This document shows, one piece after another, positions 8,684-18,950 of a stretch of 64,000 nucleotides of DNA; the stretch's first letter is position 1, and the number at the start of each line of letters is the position of its first letter. The notes beneath the pieces were generated by a model. That model searched no databases and was not told the origin of the DNA. It saw only the letters and a list, made by a program, of their open reading frames with translations. The translations under genes were made by a program, and so were the position numbers. The stretch is from Clostridium sp. CCUG 7971 (GTDB taxonomy: Bacteria > Bacillota > Clostridia > Peptostreptococcales > Peptostreptococcaceae): assembly GCF_017590215.1 (NCBI RefSeq), contig NZ_JAFFPK010000042.1, positions 32,116 to 96,115 of the forward strand, in the 5' to 3' direction.

Positions 8684-10297
8684 CTATCTCATAAGGTTAA
8701 GTTTTTTAAGTAATTTATAAATCTTATTACCTTTTGGCATAGTTAATACTTCTTCTTTTTTAATTCCACCTATGAATAATAGTACTAATCCGTAAACAAC
8801 TGCACCTATTGCAATTGCTATAACAGTTGCTAATTTACCACCGATTATTCCACTTAGTAATCCATACCCTAGCTTAACTACAACAAACATAGTTATAACT
8901 GTTATTAATGGTTTTATAACAAACTCGTTAGGTGAGAATTTTATATGTGTTGATTTTTTTATATAAGATAATTCTATTAAAACTGCTATTAAGTAAGCCG
9001 ATACTGTTCCTAATGCAGAACCAAATACATTTATTTCTGGTATAGCTGTTAAAGTATAACTTATAACTATTTTAAATAACATACCTACACCTAATGCTAT
9101 AACTGGAACCATTGGTTTTCCCATACCTTGAAGTATACCATTCATAGTTTGCATTAATCCTAAGAACACTACACAAGGAGTAAGAACTAAAAGTAAAGTT
9201 CCCACCATTGGTGGTTGACTTGGATATAAAAGCCTCATTATAGGTGATGCAAGTGCTGCAATACCAAATGCTGCTGGAAGTACCATTAATGATGTTACTT
9301 TTATAGCACTTTTTATATCTTTTTTAGCTTTTGCTTTGTTGCCTACTGCATATGATTCAGATATAGCTGGCACTAAACTCATACTCATTGCAATAGTTAT
9401 TACTGATGGTAAGTTTATTATTGCCATAGCAAACCCAGTTAATTGACCAAACATTGCGTTTGCTTGATCAACAGTGAACCCTGCTACAGCAAGTCTTCTT
9501 ATAACTATAACAATATCTACCATATTAACTAAAGGCATAACTGATGCACCTATTGTTATAGGTATTGCAACTACTAAGATTTTCTTTAATATTCTAGAAA
9601 CAGATTCGTCCTTGAAATGCTTACTTGCTTTTATCTCAGCCTTACGTTGCTTTCCTTCTCTTAAGTAAGCTAAAATTAAGTAAATTATAGAAACTATAGC
9701 TCCTATAGTAGCCCCAGTTATTGCACCTGCAGCTCCTAATTCAGGACCATTAGAATTCATTAGATAATATGCTAATCCTAACCCTAAAGCAACTCTGAAA
9801 AATTGCTCCGCGATTTGAGAAACTGCTATTTTTGTCATTTCTTTTCTACCTTGAAAATACCCTCTATAAGAAGACATCACAGGCACAAATAAAAGCGCTG
9901 GTGAAATTGCAATCATTGCATAATATGCACCTGGATTTTTTATTATATTGTTTACTATGTAATTCGCACCAAAGAAAAATATAGCAAATGCTATAAGTCC
10001 TGTCATAAATAATATTGTATATGACACCTTAAATATCTTATGCGCTCCTTTATAATCACCAATTGCTGATTTTTCTGAAACTAATTTAGCAAGTGCAGTT
10101 GGAAAACCCGCTGTTGCTAATGTTAAAAATAAAGTATACACAGGATACGCTGCTTGATAATATCCCATACCTTCTTCCTCTATTAAGTTTCCAAGAGGAA
10201 TTCTGAAAAATGCACCTATTATTTTAACGATTATACCTGCCGCTCCAAGTATAAAGGCGCCTTTTAAGAATGAGTCTTTATTCTTGTTATTATTCAT
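8684..10297 (-). CDS. spoVB: Stage V sporulation protein B, MOP-superfamily flippase
   Basis: A 537-aa polytopic membrane protein with about 14 transmembrane segments, opening with FLKGAFILGAAGIIVKIIGAFFRIPLG, cut here to note the key GAFFRIPLG near residue 28, typical of SpoVB/MurJ-type polysaccharide transporters. SpoVB is thought to flip lipid-linked peptidoglycan precursors for spore cortex synthesis. Start chosen from GGAGG eight bases upstream. It lies just downstream of spoVT and upstream of mazG, the conserved Firmicute order. Several clostridia carry SpoVB paralogues, so the exact role among MurJ-like flippases is inferred from context. Confidence 0.9.
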   Translation of the reverse strand: MNNNKNKDSFLKGAFILGAAGIIVKIIGAFFRIPLGNLIEEEGMGYYQAAYPVYTLFLTLATAGFPTALAKLVSEKSAIGDYKGAHKIFKVSYTILFMTGLIAFAIFFFGANYIVNNIIKNPGAYYAMIAISPALLFVPVMSSYRGYFQGRKEMTKIAVSQIAEQFFRVALGLGLAYYLMNSNGPELGAAGAITGATIGAIVSIIYLILAYLREGKQRKAEIKASKHFKDESVSRILKKILVVAIPITIGASVMPLVNMVDIVIVIRRLAVAGFTVDQANAMFGQLTGFAMAIINLPSVITIAMSMSLVPAISESYAVGNKAKAKKDIKSAIKVTSLMVLPAAFGIAALASPIMRLLYPSQPPMVGTLLLVLTPCVVFLGLMQTMNGILQGMGKPMVPVIALGVGMLFKIVISYTLTAIPEINVFGSALGTVSAYLIAVLIELSYIKKSTHIKFSPNEFVIKPLITVITMFVVVKLGYGLLSGIIGGKLATVIAIAIGAVVYGLVLLFIGGIKKEEVLTMPKGNKIYKLLKKLNLMR

Positions 10298-10380
10298 AAC
10301 ATAACCTCCATCTTATTTATATAACAAACTTTAATATATCATATATTCAACAACTTATTCAATATATTACTATAACTTTA

Positions 10381-10412
10381 AAAGACCCTAAAAATTTAGG
10401 GTCTTATTTTAA
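10381..10412 (-). terminator. Terminator after spoVT
   Basis: AAGACCCTAAA and TTTAGGGTCTT arms around a 3-5 nt loop, just past the spoVT stop, with T runs on both sides (it could work in both directions). Confidence 0.7.
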
Positions 10413-10417
10413 AATAA

Positions 10418-10957
10418 CTATTGAACTTGTTTTCCTAAGAAATTAGCAGCTATTTTTAATATTTTTTCTTCACCTTCAGATAACGCATTTGACTCTTTAG
10501 AAACTAGTATTATAGATCCTATGCAGTCTCCTGAAGAACTAACTATCGGCATTATTACCTGACTAGTATACTCCATTGTATCGTCTTTATGCAAAGCTAA
10601 TATTTTACTATTATCGCTATGTTTTACTTCTCTATTTTCTATTAGCTGTTCAAGTTCATCACTTATGCTTTTTTCTTTATAGTCTTTTTTGGATAATTTT
10701 GAAACAGCTATTATAGAATCTAAATCCGTAACTAAAACTCCATAGCCTAAAGTTTCTCCTAAAGTTTCTGCATATTCTTGAGAAAATTCATTTAACTCTC
10801 CTATTGGTGAGTATTTTTTTAATATTACTTCTCCATCTTTCGCTGTAAATATCTCTAGCGGATCTCCTTCTCTAATTCTTAGAGTCTTTCTTATCTCCTT
10901 AGGAATTACAACCCTTCCTAAGTCATCTATTCTTCTAACAATCCCTGTCGCTCTCAT
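10418..10957 (-). CDS. spoVT: Stage V sporulation protein T, AbrB-like regulator
   Basis: A 179-aa transcription factor: an N-terminal SpoVT/AbrB swapped-hairpin DNA-binding domain (MRATGIVRRIDDLGRVVIPK at 1-20, then RIREGDPLEIF) and a C-terminal GAF-like domain with GSIILVS near residue 145. SpoVT tunes sigma-G-dependent genes late in the forespore. The ATG at 10957 is chosen because GGAGGG lies nine bases upstream and the protein then begins exactly at the AbrB domain; an earlier in-frame ATG at 11020 would add a non-homologous leader. Between prsA and spoVB. Confidence 0.95.
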   Translation of the reverse strand: MRATGIVRRIDDLGRVVIPKEIRKTLRIREGDPLEIFTAKDGEVILKKYSPIGELNEFSQEYAETLGETLGYGVLVTDLDSIIAVSKLSKKDYKEKSISDELEQLIENREVKHSDNSKILALHKDDTMEYTSQVIMPIVSSSGDCIGSIILVSKESNALSEGEEKILKIAANFLGKQVQ

Positions 10958-11017
10958 TAAATTGATCCCTCCATTAGTAACTTTAAGCTTATTTTTACCA
11001 ATGAAAAGAAAATTATA

Positions 11018-11052
11018 CAAAAAAGCTATGTTTTACTAAACATAGCTTTTTA
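11018..11052 (-). terminator. Terminator after prsA
   Basis: AAAAAGCTATGTTT and AAACATAGCTTTTT arms with a 4-nt loop; six T follow on the minus strand. Lies directly past the prsA stop and upstream of spoVT. Confidence 0.8.
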
Positions 11053-11055
11053 TTT

Positions 11056-12060
11056 TTAGAATTTTACACTCTCTATTGATTTTTCATTTTTTTCTATTTT
11101 TGCATCTTTTGTTAATTTCTTAATAGTTTCTGTATATTTATTGCCTAATAATTTGTCTTTTATAGTATCTTTAACTTCATCAAAAGTTAATTGTTTTTGT
11201 GATTTATCAGTTACTTTTATTATATGATATCCAAATTGAGTTTCTACTAATTCAGATATTTCACCTACTTTTAATCCCCAAGCAGCAGCTTCAAATTCAG
11301 GAACCATTGCTCCTTTTTCAAAGAAATCTAAATCTCCTCCCTTAGCACCTGATCCTTTATCATCTGAGTACTCTTTTGCTAAAGTTGCAAATTCTTCTCC
11401 ATTTTTAGCTTTCTTAAGTATATCTTCAGCTTTCTTTTTAGCTTCTGCCTTTTTAGCTTCAGAAAGAGGTTTGTTATTTTCATCAACTGTAGATATTAAT
11501 ATGTGAGATGCTCTAACTTTATCCTCATAGAATTCTTTTTTATTATCTTCGTAATATTTTTTTATATCTTCATCGCTTATTTTTGTAACTTTTTTAAAGT
11601 TATCTTGATAATTTTGTATTGCTAATCCAATTTCTTGCTCTTTCTTTATATCTTCATTCGTTATACCAAGCTTTTTCATATTTTCTTTGTAAGCTTTATT
11701 TTCTGCTATACTTTTTTCAAATTCTTTAAATTTCTTATCTACGTCTTCTTTAGATGGTAATAAATTTTCTTTCTTAGCTTGTTCAAATAATATTTGAGTA
11801 TTTATCATTTGCTCCATAACTGAATCTTTAAAGAACTCTTTATATTTTTTACCTTTTTCTACTTCCATGTCCCATATACTTTCTCCATACATAGACTCAG
11901 TAGCTTGCTTATTTAAATCTAAAGCCTTTTTATACTCCGCAACAGTTATCTTCTTATCATTTACTGTCGCTACAACATCATCGTTCTTAGGACCGCTACT
12001 ACAAGCAGTCATAGACACCCCTAACATTATAGACATAGCTATTGCCATTATCTTCTTCAA
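11056..12060 (-). CDS. prsA: Foldase lipoprotein PrsA, parvulin-type prolyl isomerase
   Basis: A 334-aa secreted lipoprotein. The leader KKIMAIAMSIMLGVSMTAC ends in a lipobox (SMTAC, Cys near residue 20). A SurA-like N-terminal region (about 25-170) is followed by a parvulin PPIase domain at about 180-275 (ASHILISTVDE, FATLAKEYSDDKGS, GGDLDFFEKGAM, FGYHIIKV). It folds proteins outside the membrane. The start is TTG at 12060, with AAAGGGTG upstream; a later ATG at codon 5 would shorten the signal peptide. It lies 26 bp downstream of mfd and ends at a terminator. Confidence 0.93.
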   Translation of the reverse strand: MKKIMAIAMSIMLGVSMTACSSGPKNDDVVATVNDKKITVAEYKKALDLNKQATESMYGESIWDMEVEKGKKYKEFFKDSVMEQMINTQILFEQAKKENLLPSKEDVDKKFKEFEKSIAENKAYKENMKKLGITNEDIKKEQEIGLAIQNYQDNFKKVTKISDEDIKKYYEDNKKEFYEDKVRASHILISTVDENNKPLSEAKKAEAKKKAEDILKKAKNGEEFATLAKEYSDDKGSGAKGGDLDFFEKGAMVPEFEAAAWGLKVGEISELVETQFGYHIIKVTDKSQKQLTFDEVKDTIKDKLLGNKYTETIKKLTKDAKIEKNEKSIESVKF

Positions 12061-12086
12061 ATTAAAACACCCTTTCTGTTATTAAG

Positions 12087-15000
12087 TTATTTAACACTAC
12101 ACATTTTTTCTAATAGTTCTTCCAATTCTGTAACTATATTATACCCTACTTTTTCCTTTGTCTTGTATCTAGTTGTAGGAATTAATAATATTTCATCTTT
12201 AACTTGTCTTATTTTTTCTATTTTAAGCTTTTTACATAACGTTTTTATATAAGCTATCTTTAACAGACACTGAACTGCTTTTGGTATATCTGAGAATCTA
12301 TCTTCTAACTCTTCAGATACATCATTCATATCATCTTTATTTTCTATAGAAGCAATCTTTTTATACATTTCTATTTTTAATAATTCATCAGTAATATAAG
12401 TATCTGGTATATATGCATTTACACTTAAATCAATTTCTACATCTAGCTCTTCAACTATTGGCTCACCTTTAACTTTCTTAATAGCATCATTTAACATCTT
12501 GACATATAATTCATACCCTATTACTGCCATATGACCATGTTGTTGAGATCCTAATATATTACCTGCTCCCCTTATTTCAAGGTCTCTCATAGCTATTTTA
12601 AATCCTGATCCAAATTCAGTGAACTCTCTTATAGCCTTTAGTCTTTTCTCCGCTATTTCGCTAAGCACTTTATCTTTTTCATACATTAAATATGCATAAC
12701 CTTGTCTAGAACTTCTTCCAACTCTACCTCTTAGCTGATAAAGCTGTGCTAGCCCCATTTTATCTGCATCATATACAATCATAGTATTAGCATTTGATAT
12801 GTCCATACCAGTTTCAATTATAGTTGTACAAACTAATACATTAAATTCCTTGTTTAAAAATCCTAAAATTATATTTTCAAGTGCCTTAGATGTCATTCTT
12901 CCATGTGCTACAGCAACCCTTGAATCAGGTATTAATTTTTGTATCATACTAGCCATTTCTTCTATACGTTCAACTCTATTATATACAAAGAATACTTGAC
13001 CACCTCTACCTAATTCTTTTTCAATCTCATCTTGTATTATACTTTCCTTACCTTCTGTAACATAAGTAATTACTGGATGTCTTTCTTGAGGAGGTTCTTC
13101 TATAACACTCATATCTCTTATTCCACTAAGAGACATATGAAGTGTTCTTGGAATAGGCGTAGCAGACAATGTAAGCACGTCTACAGTTGATTTTATTTGT
13201 TTTAGTGCTTCTTTATGTCTAACTCCGAATCTTTGCTCCTCATCTATAACTACAAGTCCTAAATTAGATAAAGTTATATCTTTAGATACTATTCTATGAG
13301 TACCTATTAAAACATCTACTAAACCTTTTTTAGCATCTTCTATAATTTGTTTTTGTTGCTTTGGAGTTTTAAATCTACTTAAAACTTCTACCCTTATTGG
13401 ATAATTCTCAAATCTTTCTTTAAATGTATTATAATGTTGTTGAGCAAGTATTGTCGTAGGAACTAATACTGCAACTTGCTTTTGTTCCATACAAGCTTTA
13501 AATATTGCTCTTATAGCCACTTCAGTTTTACCATATCCAACATCTCCACAGATAAGTCTATCCATGACTTTGTCTGATTCCATATCTTTTTTAGTTTCTT
13601 CGATAGCCTTTAATTGATCATCTGTTTCCTGGTGAGGGAATAACGATTCAAACTCACTTTGCCAAGGTGTATCTTTATCAAACTTATATCCTTTTACTTT
13701 TTCACGTTTAGCATAAAGTTCTATAAGATCTTTTGTCATATCTTCTATTTCTTTTTTAACCTTAGCTTTAGCCCTGCTCCATTCGTTTGTTCCAAGCTTA
13801 TTTAATTTAACTTTTTCAACATCTGCACCTATATATTTTTGTACCTTGTCCATTTGATCTATTGGTACATATAAATTGTCTCCACCTTGGTAAACTATTT
13901 TCATGTAATCCTTTTTAATAGAATTAACAGTAATCTGTTCAATACCTGTGTATCTACCAACACCGCTATTTTCATGAACTACATAGTCACCAACATTTAA
14001 ATCCATAAATGATTCTATTTTTTTACCTTTTTTAGCCTTACTTGATTTTGAAGTTGATGTTCTTTTATGAACACCTATCATTTCATTATCAGTAATAATT
14101 GCAAATTTTATAGACTTATACTCAAATCCATTACTTATACGAGCAGGTATAATTACTATTTGAGAAGACTTTAACTCCATATCCCTATCTTTAGCTATTA
14201 TAGATTCTAAACCTAAATCTAATAAATCAGAATGTAATTTTTTAGCTCTATCTGATGTATTCGTCGCTAAAATAATTTTATAACCGTTATATTTTAACCT
14301 ATTTAATTCTTCAACTAAAACCTCAGATTTAGCATTGAAATTTGGTATTTCTCTGCATTCAAAATTAACAATAGATTTTATATTAAAATCATTTATAGGT
14401 TTTGGCAGTAGTGTGTTTAATACTAATTTTTTATTTTCTGAAATAAACTCTAAATCACTATAACCATATAGTAGTTTACCTTGATTTTTATAGCTAATCC
14501 TCTTTCAAGGTTTAGCTTATAGTTTTCTCTAAATTCATTAGTGTAATTTTCGCATCTTTCTTTTGTTCTGCTTATATCATTGAAAAATACGATTGCATCA
14601 TCCTTTAAATAAGTAAATAAACTTTTATTCTCGTCTGTATAAATATAATCTATATAATTTTCTATACCTTCAAAATAAGTTTTACTAAGTATATTATCTA
14701 TATCGTTAAATACATCTTCATTAGTATTTTTTGTAGTATCTTTTTTTACTCTGTTAGCAGCATCTTCAGTTATAGGAGGGTATATAAATTCCCTAGACGG
14801 AGTTATAGAAAACTCTTTTATCTTCTCTATAGATTTTTGTGAAAATACATCAAAAGTTCGTATAGAATCTATCTCATCATCAAATAATTCCATACGAATT
14901 GGGTTTGTATATTCTAGAGAGAAAATATCTACTATTCCTCCTCTTATACTAAATTGTCCAAATCCTTCTATTGCTGATACTCTTTCATAACCTAATGAAA

Positions 15001-15475
15001 CTAATTTTTCACTTAATTTTTCTAAATTAATAATATCCCCTATCTTATAAGTAGATATATTTTCTAATAATATATCCTTAGGTGTATATTTTTTCAGAAT
15101 AGCTTCAATAGATGTTACTAAAATTATATCTTCACCTTTAGCTAATTTTAGCAACACCTTTAATTTTTTAGCTTCTTCATTTCTATCCTTTGCATCTAAA
15201 TGATAAAAGTGAATATCTCCAAATCCTAAATACTCTACCTTATCTTTCATATAAAAACTTAAGTCCTCATATATTTTTTTAGCTTCTAAATCGCTATTTG
15301 CTACAAATACGATTTGTCTATCTAAATCTCTAAATATAGAATATGTTATATGAGGTTTTTGCATTGGTAAAAGACCATTAATTAGTAATGATCCTTTATT
15401 TTTTTGTATGCAATTTATTATATCTTTATATTCTTTTGAATTTTGCAAAGGGTATATAAAAACATCTTCTTTCAT
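12087..15475 (-). pseudogene. mfd: Transcription-repair coupling factor Mfd, single-base frameshift
   Basis: Mfd removes stalled RNA polymerase and recruits UvrA. The gene is split into an N-terminal part from the ATG at 15475 (good GAGGGGGA site; UvrB-like damage region with FGQFSIRGGIVDIFS), which stops at 14450, and a downstream frame holding the RNAP-interaction domain (FMDLNVGDYVVHENSGVGRY), SF2 motor (CGDVGYGKTEVAIRAIF, VIDEEQRFGV, TATPIPRTL written here as SATPIPRTL, RGRVGRS) and C-terminal domain. Adding one base to the T5 run at 14485-14489 joins both into one protein of about 1129 aa, the normal clostridial size. The break is therefore a one-base deficit in a homopolymer, more likely a sequencing error than true decay. 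Located between pth and prsA. Confidence 0.9.
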
Positions 15476-15491
15476 TTAAATCCCCCTCTTG

Positions 15492-16052
15492 CTATCCGTT
15501 ATACTTATTCATAGATAAATCTATATTTTCTCTTATAATGCAATCTACGGCATTACAGGCCTTTTCTAACCCTGTTGCTAAATCAATAGCTTCTTCTTTT
15601 CTAAACCTTGATAATACAAAGTCAGCTAGGTCTTGTCCTGGCGTTGGTTTAGAAACACCAACTCTTACTCTTGGGAAATCTGTTGACCCAAGGCATTTAG
15701 TGATTGATCTCATACCATTGTGAGTTCCACCACTACCCTTTTTTCTTATTCTTATTTTTCCAACGTCTAAATCGATATCATCATATATTACTATTATATT
15801 GCTCAAATCTACTTTATAGTATTTGTATATATCTATTAAAGTTTCTCCGCTTAGATTCATATATGTTTGTGGCTTAACTAATAAAACCTTTTCTGCTCCT
15901 ACTCTTCCTTCTCCAATTAAAGCCTTATGTTTTATCTTCGTCACACTTATGCTATATTCCTTCGCCAACATATCTATAACATCAAAACCAACATTGTGTC
16001 TTGTCTTATCATACTGTTTTCCTGGATTTCCTAACCCTACTATTACGTACAT
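15492..16052 (-). CDS. pth: Peptidyl-tRNA hydrolase
   Basis: A 186-aa enzyme that releases peptides from drop-off peptidyl-tRNAs. The signature [20 protein letters not shown] spans residues 1-20 and includes the catalytic His20 of TRHN; further motifs are [27 protein letters not shown] with the catalytic Asp near 92, and [10 protein letters not shown]. Start supported by GGAGGAG eight bases upstream. It lies 16 bp before mfd, the common Firmicute pth-mfd pair, and downstream of the pilus locus. Confidence 0.97.
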   Translation of the reverse strand: MYVIVGLGNPGKQYDKTRHNVGFDVIDMLAKEYSISVTKIKHKALIGEGRVGAEKVLLVKPQTYMNLSGETLIDIYKYYKVDLSNIIVIYDDIDLDVGKIRIRKKGSGGTHNGMRSITKCLGSTDFPRVRVGVSKPTPGQDLADFVLSRFRKEEAIDLATGLEKACNAVDCIIRENIDLSMNKYNG

Positions 16053-16108
16053 TTCGTCTCCTCCTTTAATTGTTGATTATGTGAAATTTTACTTCGCCCA
16101 TACATGGT

Positions 16109-16744
16109 TCAAAATAATCGATCGATATTATAAAAATAAAAATTTAATAAATCGTATTTTGTTAACATTATCATAATCGTTGCTAATGATATAAATGGTG
16201 CAAATGGTATTTTTCTTATTTTACCTTTTTTTATTAAAATTAAATACATGCAATATATAGAAGCTAAAATAAAAGATAAAATAATCAAATAAAAACTATA
16301 ATTGTATCCCAACGAAAAACAACATAAGCCAAATAAGCCTATGTCTCCTTCTCCTAATCCTTTGGTTGTTTTTGCTAATACAAATGGTATCGTTAGCCCT
16401 ATTAATAATGCTACTATATAGTTTATCAATTCTTCTTTAGAATTTATTGTTATTAGGAAAATTGCACCTTGAACAATTATACCACTAACTAATGTTATAT
16501 CATATATGTATGTTGTTTTATAGTCTATTATTGAGATAATTATTATAAATGGTAATAATAATATGTATTTAATAAAATCTGATGTTGATTGATATTTATA
16601 ATAAATTAATACTGTAGTTAATACTATACTTACGTATATAAATGATGTTATATACTTAGTTTTTATTATTTCTTTGCATATTTTATATAAGCATTTGTCT
16701 GCTAAATACGCTAAAATTATAGAAATTCCTATTATATAAATCAT
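16109..16744 (-). CDS. Prepilin peptidase-like A24 protease, short form
   Basis: A 211-aa membrane protein with six to seven predicted transmembrane segments. It keeps the A24 aspartates: the first in IISIIDYKTTYIYD near residue 74 and the second in LGEGDIGLFGL near residue 132 (GxGD motif). It lacks the N-terminal Cys-rich methylase region that the neighbour at 16858 has, so it could cleave prepilins but probably not N-methylate them. Clostridioides difficile carries two such genes (pilD1 and pilD2) at the same end of its pilus cluster. No clear ribosome site precedes the ATG at 16744, so the start is uncertain. Confidence 0.75.
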   Translation of the reverse strand: MIYIIGISIILAYLADKCLYKICKEIIKTKYITSFIYVSIVLTTVLIYYKYQSTSDFIKYILLLPFIIIISIIDYKTTYIYDITLVSGIIVQGAIFLITINSKEELINYIVALLIGLTIPFVLAKTTKGLGEGDIGLFGLCCFSLGYNYSFYLIILSFILASIYCMYLILIKKGKIRKIPFAPFISLATIMIMLTKYDLLNFYFYNIDRLF

Positions 16745-16821
16745 AATTTTATATAATAGTAGGGTTAATATTAGTATTAACCTTATTTCACATCTTTAAT
16801 TCAATATATTATTTATTATAT

Positions 16822-16855
16822 AAAAAAGATAATCGTTAGTTCTATTATCCTTTTT
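16822..16855 (-). terminator. Terminator after the full-length prepilin peptidase
   Basis: AAAAAAGATAAT and ATTATCCTTTTT arms with a 10-nt loop, 3 bp past the stop of the gene at 16858. A second, smaller inverted repeat (GGTTAATA, TATTAACC) follows near 16764-16783. Confidence 0.6.
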
Positions 16856-16857
16856 CA

Positions 16858-17637
16858 TTAAGCCAATATATCTAAATACCAGTTTATTATATTAGTTCCA
16901 CATAGAACTGTTATTAATGCACCTACAGATATAAATGGTCCATAAGGTATCATTGAGTTGTAATCTAGTTTCTTTATTTTACTATATATTACTACTCCTA
17001 TACCATAAATCGCACCTACATATATACTTAGAAGTATTGTTAAAAGTCCCCCCTTTATTCCAAGGAATAAACCAGTCATAAAAAAGAGTTTTATATCTCC
17101 TCCGCCCATTACTTCTTTTTTAACTATAAATTCTATTAAATTTATAAGTATTAGCATTCCCCCGCCACATATTAGTGCTCCTAATATACTGTCTTTTAGT
17201 GCTATTCCTTGACCTGTTAAATTAAATAATACTGCAAATATTAATCCAAATATTATTAGACTATCTGGTATTATAAAGTGGTCTATATCTATAAAAGTTA
17301 CTATTATAAGTAGTGATATTAATACTAAATAATATAGAGTTATATAGTTTAGTCCATATACATTATATATTAATACAAATAATATACCTGTTAATAGCTC
17401 TATTAGTGGATATCTTGGAGATATCTTTTGACCACAGTATCTACATTTCCCATTTAAGAATACCCAGCTTAGTATTGGTACTAGATCTAATACTTTTAGT
17501 CTATTATTACAATAATAACAGTGCGATGGCGGATTTGATATTGATTGATTATTTGGTATTCTAAATATACATACATTGAAGAAACTTCCAAATATCACTC
17601 CAACTATAAATACATATATTTGTATTATATATTCCAT
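16858..17637 (-). CDS. pilD: Prepilin peptidase / N-methyltransferase PilD
   Basis: A 259-aa polytopic membrane enzyme of type IV pilus assembly. It has the N-terminal methylase zinc site with two CxxC pairs (HCYYCNNRL and CRYCGQKISP near residues 38-75) and the A24 aspartates in VTFIDIDHFIIPD (near 117) and MGGGDIKLFFM (near 177). It removes the leader before the pilin Phe/Met and methylates the new N-terminus. AGGTGG lies ten bases before the ATG. It is the penultimate gene of the pilus cluster, followed by a terminator. Confidence 0.93.
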   Translation of the reverse strand: MEYIIQIYVFIVGVIFGSFFNVCIFRIPNNQSISNPPSHCYYCNNRLKVLDLVPILSWVFLNGKCRYCGQKISPRYPLIELLTGILFVLIYNVYGLNYITLYYLVLISLLIIVTFIDIDHFIIPDSLIIFGLIFAVLFNLTGQGIALKDSILGALICGGGMLILINLIEFIVKKEVMGGGDIKLFFMTGLFLGIKGGLLTILLSIYVGAIYGIGVVIYSKIKKLDYNSMIPYGPFISVGALITVLCGTNIINWYLDILA

Positions 17638-17659
17638 TTTAAATTATCCACCTATCCCT

Positions 17660-18904
17660 TTATTTTTTATCCCAACTAATTACTTCATATTTAATATTAT
17701 AGTTTTTGTCAGACATTATTTTATCTACTACAACATTTATCTTTGATTCTATTTTGTATTTTCCTGATATACTTTCGATTTTAATTGGAATTTTTATATA
17801 AGCACCTTCCTTAAGTATTTCATATTTAGTGCTTGTTTCTTCTTTTATAAATGACCTATCATATTCTCTATCATCATATATTGATATTTTACTTTTAAAA
17901 TCTCTTCCTTCTTTTCCTGTACATCCTAATTCATCATCAACATATAAGTATAATTTATTATCCGGAGCTAAGTTGGGATCTAATTTTGATAGCTCATTTT
18001 GTATATATTCTTTTAAAAGTTCTAATTCTAAACTTATAGTACTTATCCTATTTAAAAAAATGTTAAATAAATCTTCTGTTAAGTAGTTTCCATATATCTT
18101 TTTCATATCTGCTTGATTTAATATATTAAAATCTTTTATATCTTTTATTTTTTTTATATTCTCTATGCTTTTATTTAGTTCATTTATGTAAATTCTTAAG
18201 TTTTGTATGCTATGAGGGTTACCTATAAAATTTTGTATGTTATTATTTATATCTAGTAATTTATTCTTTATATCCCTAATATAGTTATGAGCTTCTTTAT
18301 CTGTCGATGATATTTTAAAATTATTATTCATATCCCTTACGCATAAATCCATATTTCTTATGCATTTACCTATTATATATTTAATATTTATTACAGGGTT
18401 TTGATTACCAAACATAATGCTTGATAAGTATTCTTTCGCAATCAATATTTCTTCTCTAACTAATCTTTTTTCATGATTGTTAGATCCTAGATTTGGTGAA
18501 TTCAATAGCGTTTCAATCAACTTTTTAATTTCTACTAAATCAGGATTTTTAGATTCTATTTTTTGCAATATATTATTGATACCATCTTCAATATTACCAC
18601 TATTATTATTTATATATTTAGCTTGTAGTAAATATTGCTTAACTATTTCTAAGGGCAACCTATCCATCTTATTTTCAGTAACACTTCCATCTAATCTTAT
18701 TGTTTTTAAATATTCTGAAAGTCCAATTTCTACCCCAGATTCAGCCAAATATTTTTCTCCTATATAAGCCTCTGTGCTTTTATTTAGCTTTATTTGATTA
18801 TATATTTGGCTGTAAATCATACCTATAAATATAGTAATCAATACTAGTGCAAATATAGCTAATGTTAGTGTAGAACCTTTATTATTCTTTAATTTCTTGC
18901 ACAT
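17660..18904 (-). CDS. pilK: Large minor-pilin-like protein, PilK/PilX type
   Basis: A 414-aa protein with one N-terminal hydrophobic helix (about residues 11-32, KGSTLTLAIFALVLITIF) preceded by KKLKNNKGS, a pilin-like leader whose mature helix lacks Glu at position 5. Such proteins (PilX, GspK) initiate or cap the pilus. The rest is a long, mostly helical and Lys/Asn-rich ectodomain, followed by beta strands, with no recognised domain. By position it corresponds to pilK of the C. difficile cluster; the symbol is given on that basis. AAAGGGA precedes the ATG. Confidence 0.7.
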   Translation of the reverse strand: MCKKLKNNKGSTLTLAIFALVLITIFIGMIYSQIYNQIKLNKSTEAYIGEKYLAESGVEIGLSEYLKTIRLDGSVTENKMDRLPLEIVKQYLLQAKYINNNSGNIEDGINNILQKIESKNPDLVEIKKLIETLLNSPNLGSNNHEKRLVREEILIAKEYLSSIMFGNQNPVINIKYIIGKCIRNMDLCVRDMNNNFKISSTDKEAHNYIRDIKNKLLDINNNIQNFIGNPHSIQNLRIYINELNKSIENIKKIKDIKDFNILNQADMKKIYGNYLTEDLFNIFLNRISTISLELELLKEYIQNELSKLDPNLAPDNKLYLYVDDELGCTGKEGRDFKSKISIYDDREYDRSFIKEETSTKYEILKEGAYIKIPIKIESISGKYKIESKINVVVDKIMSDKNYNIKYEVISWDKK

Positions 18905-18950
18905 TTACTATCCCTTTCTATTAGAAATATATATTTTAAACTTTATTTTA

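Noticed and set aside
14181..14449. Separate start for the C-terminal half of mfd (two genes)
   Set aside because: The intervening 270 bp are open in the downstream frame and encode Mfd-like sequence; one added base joins them, and no ribosome site precedes the ATG at 14180.
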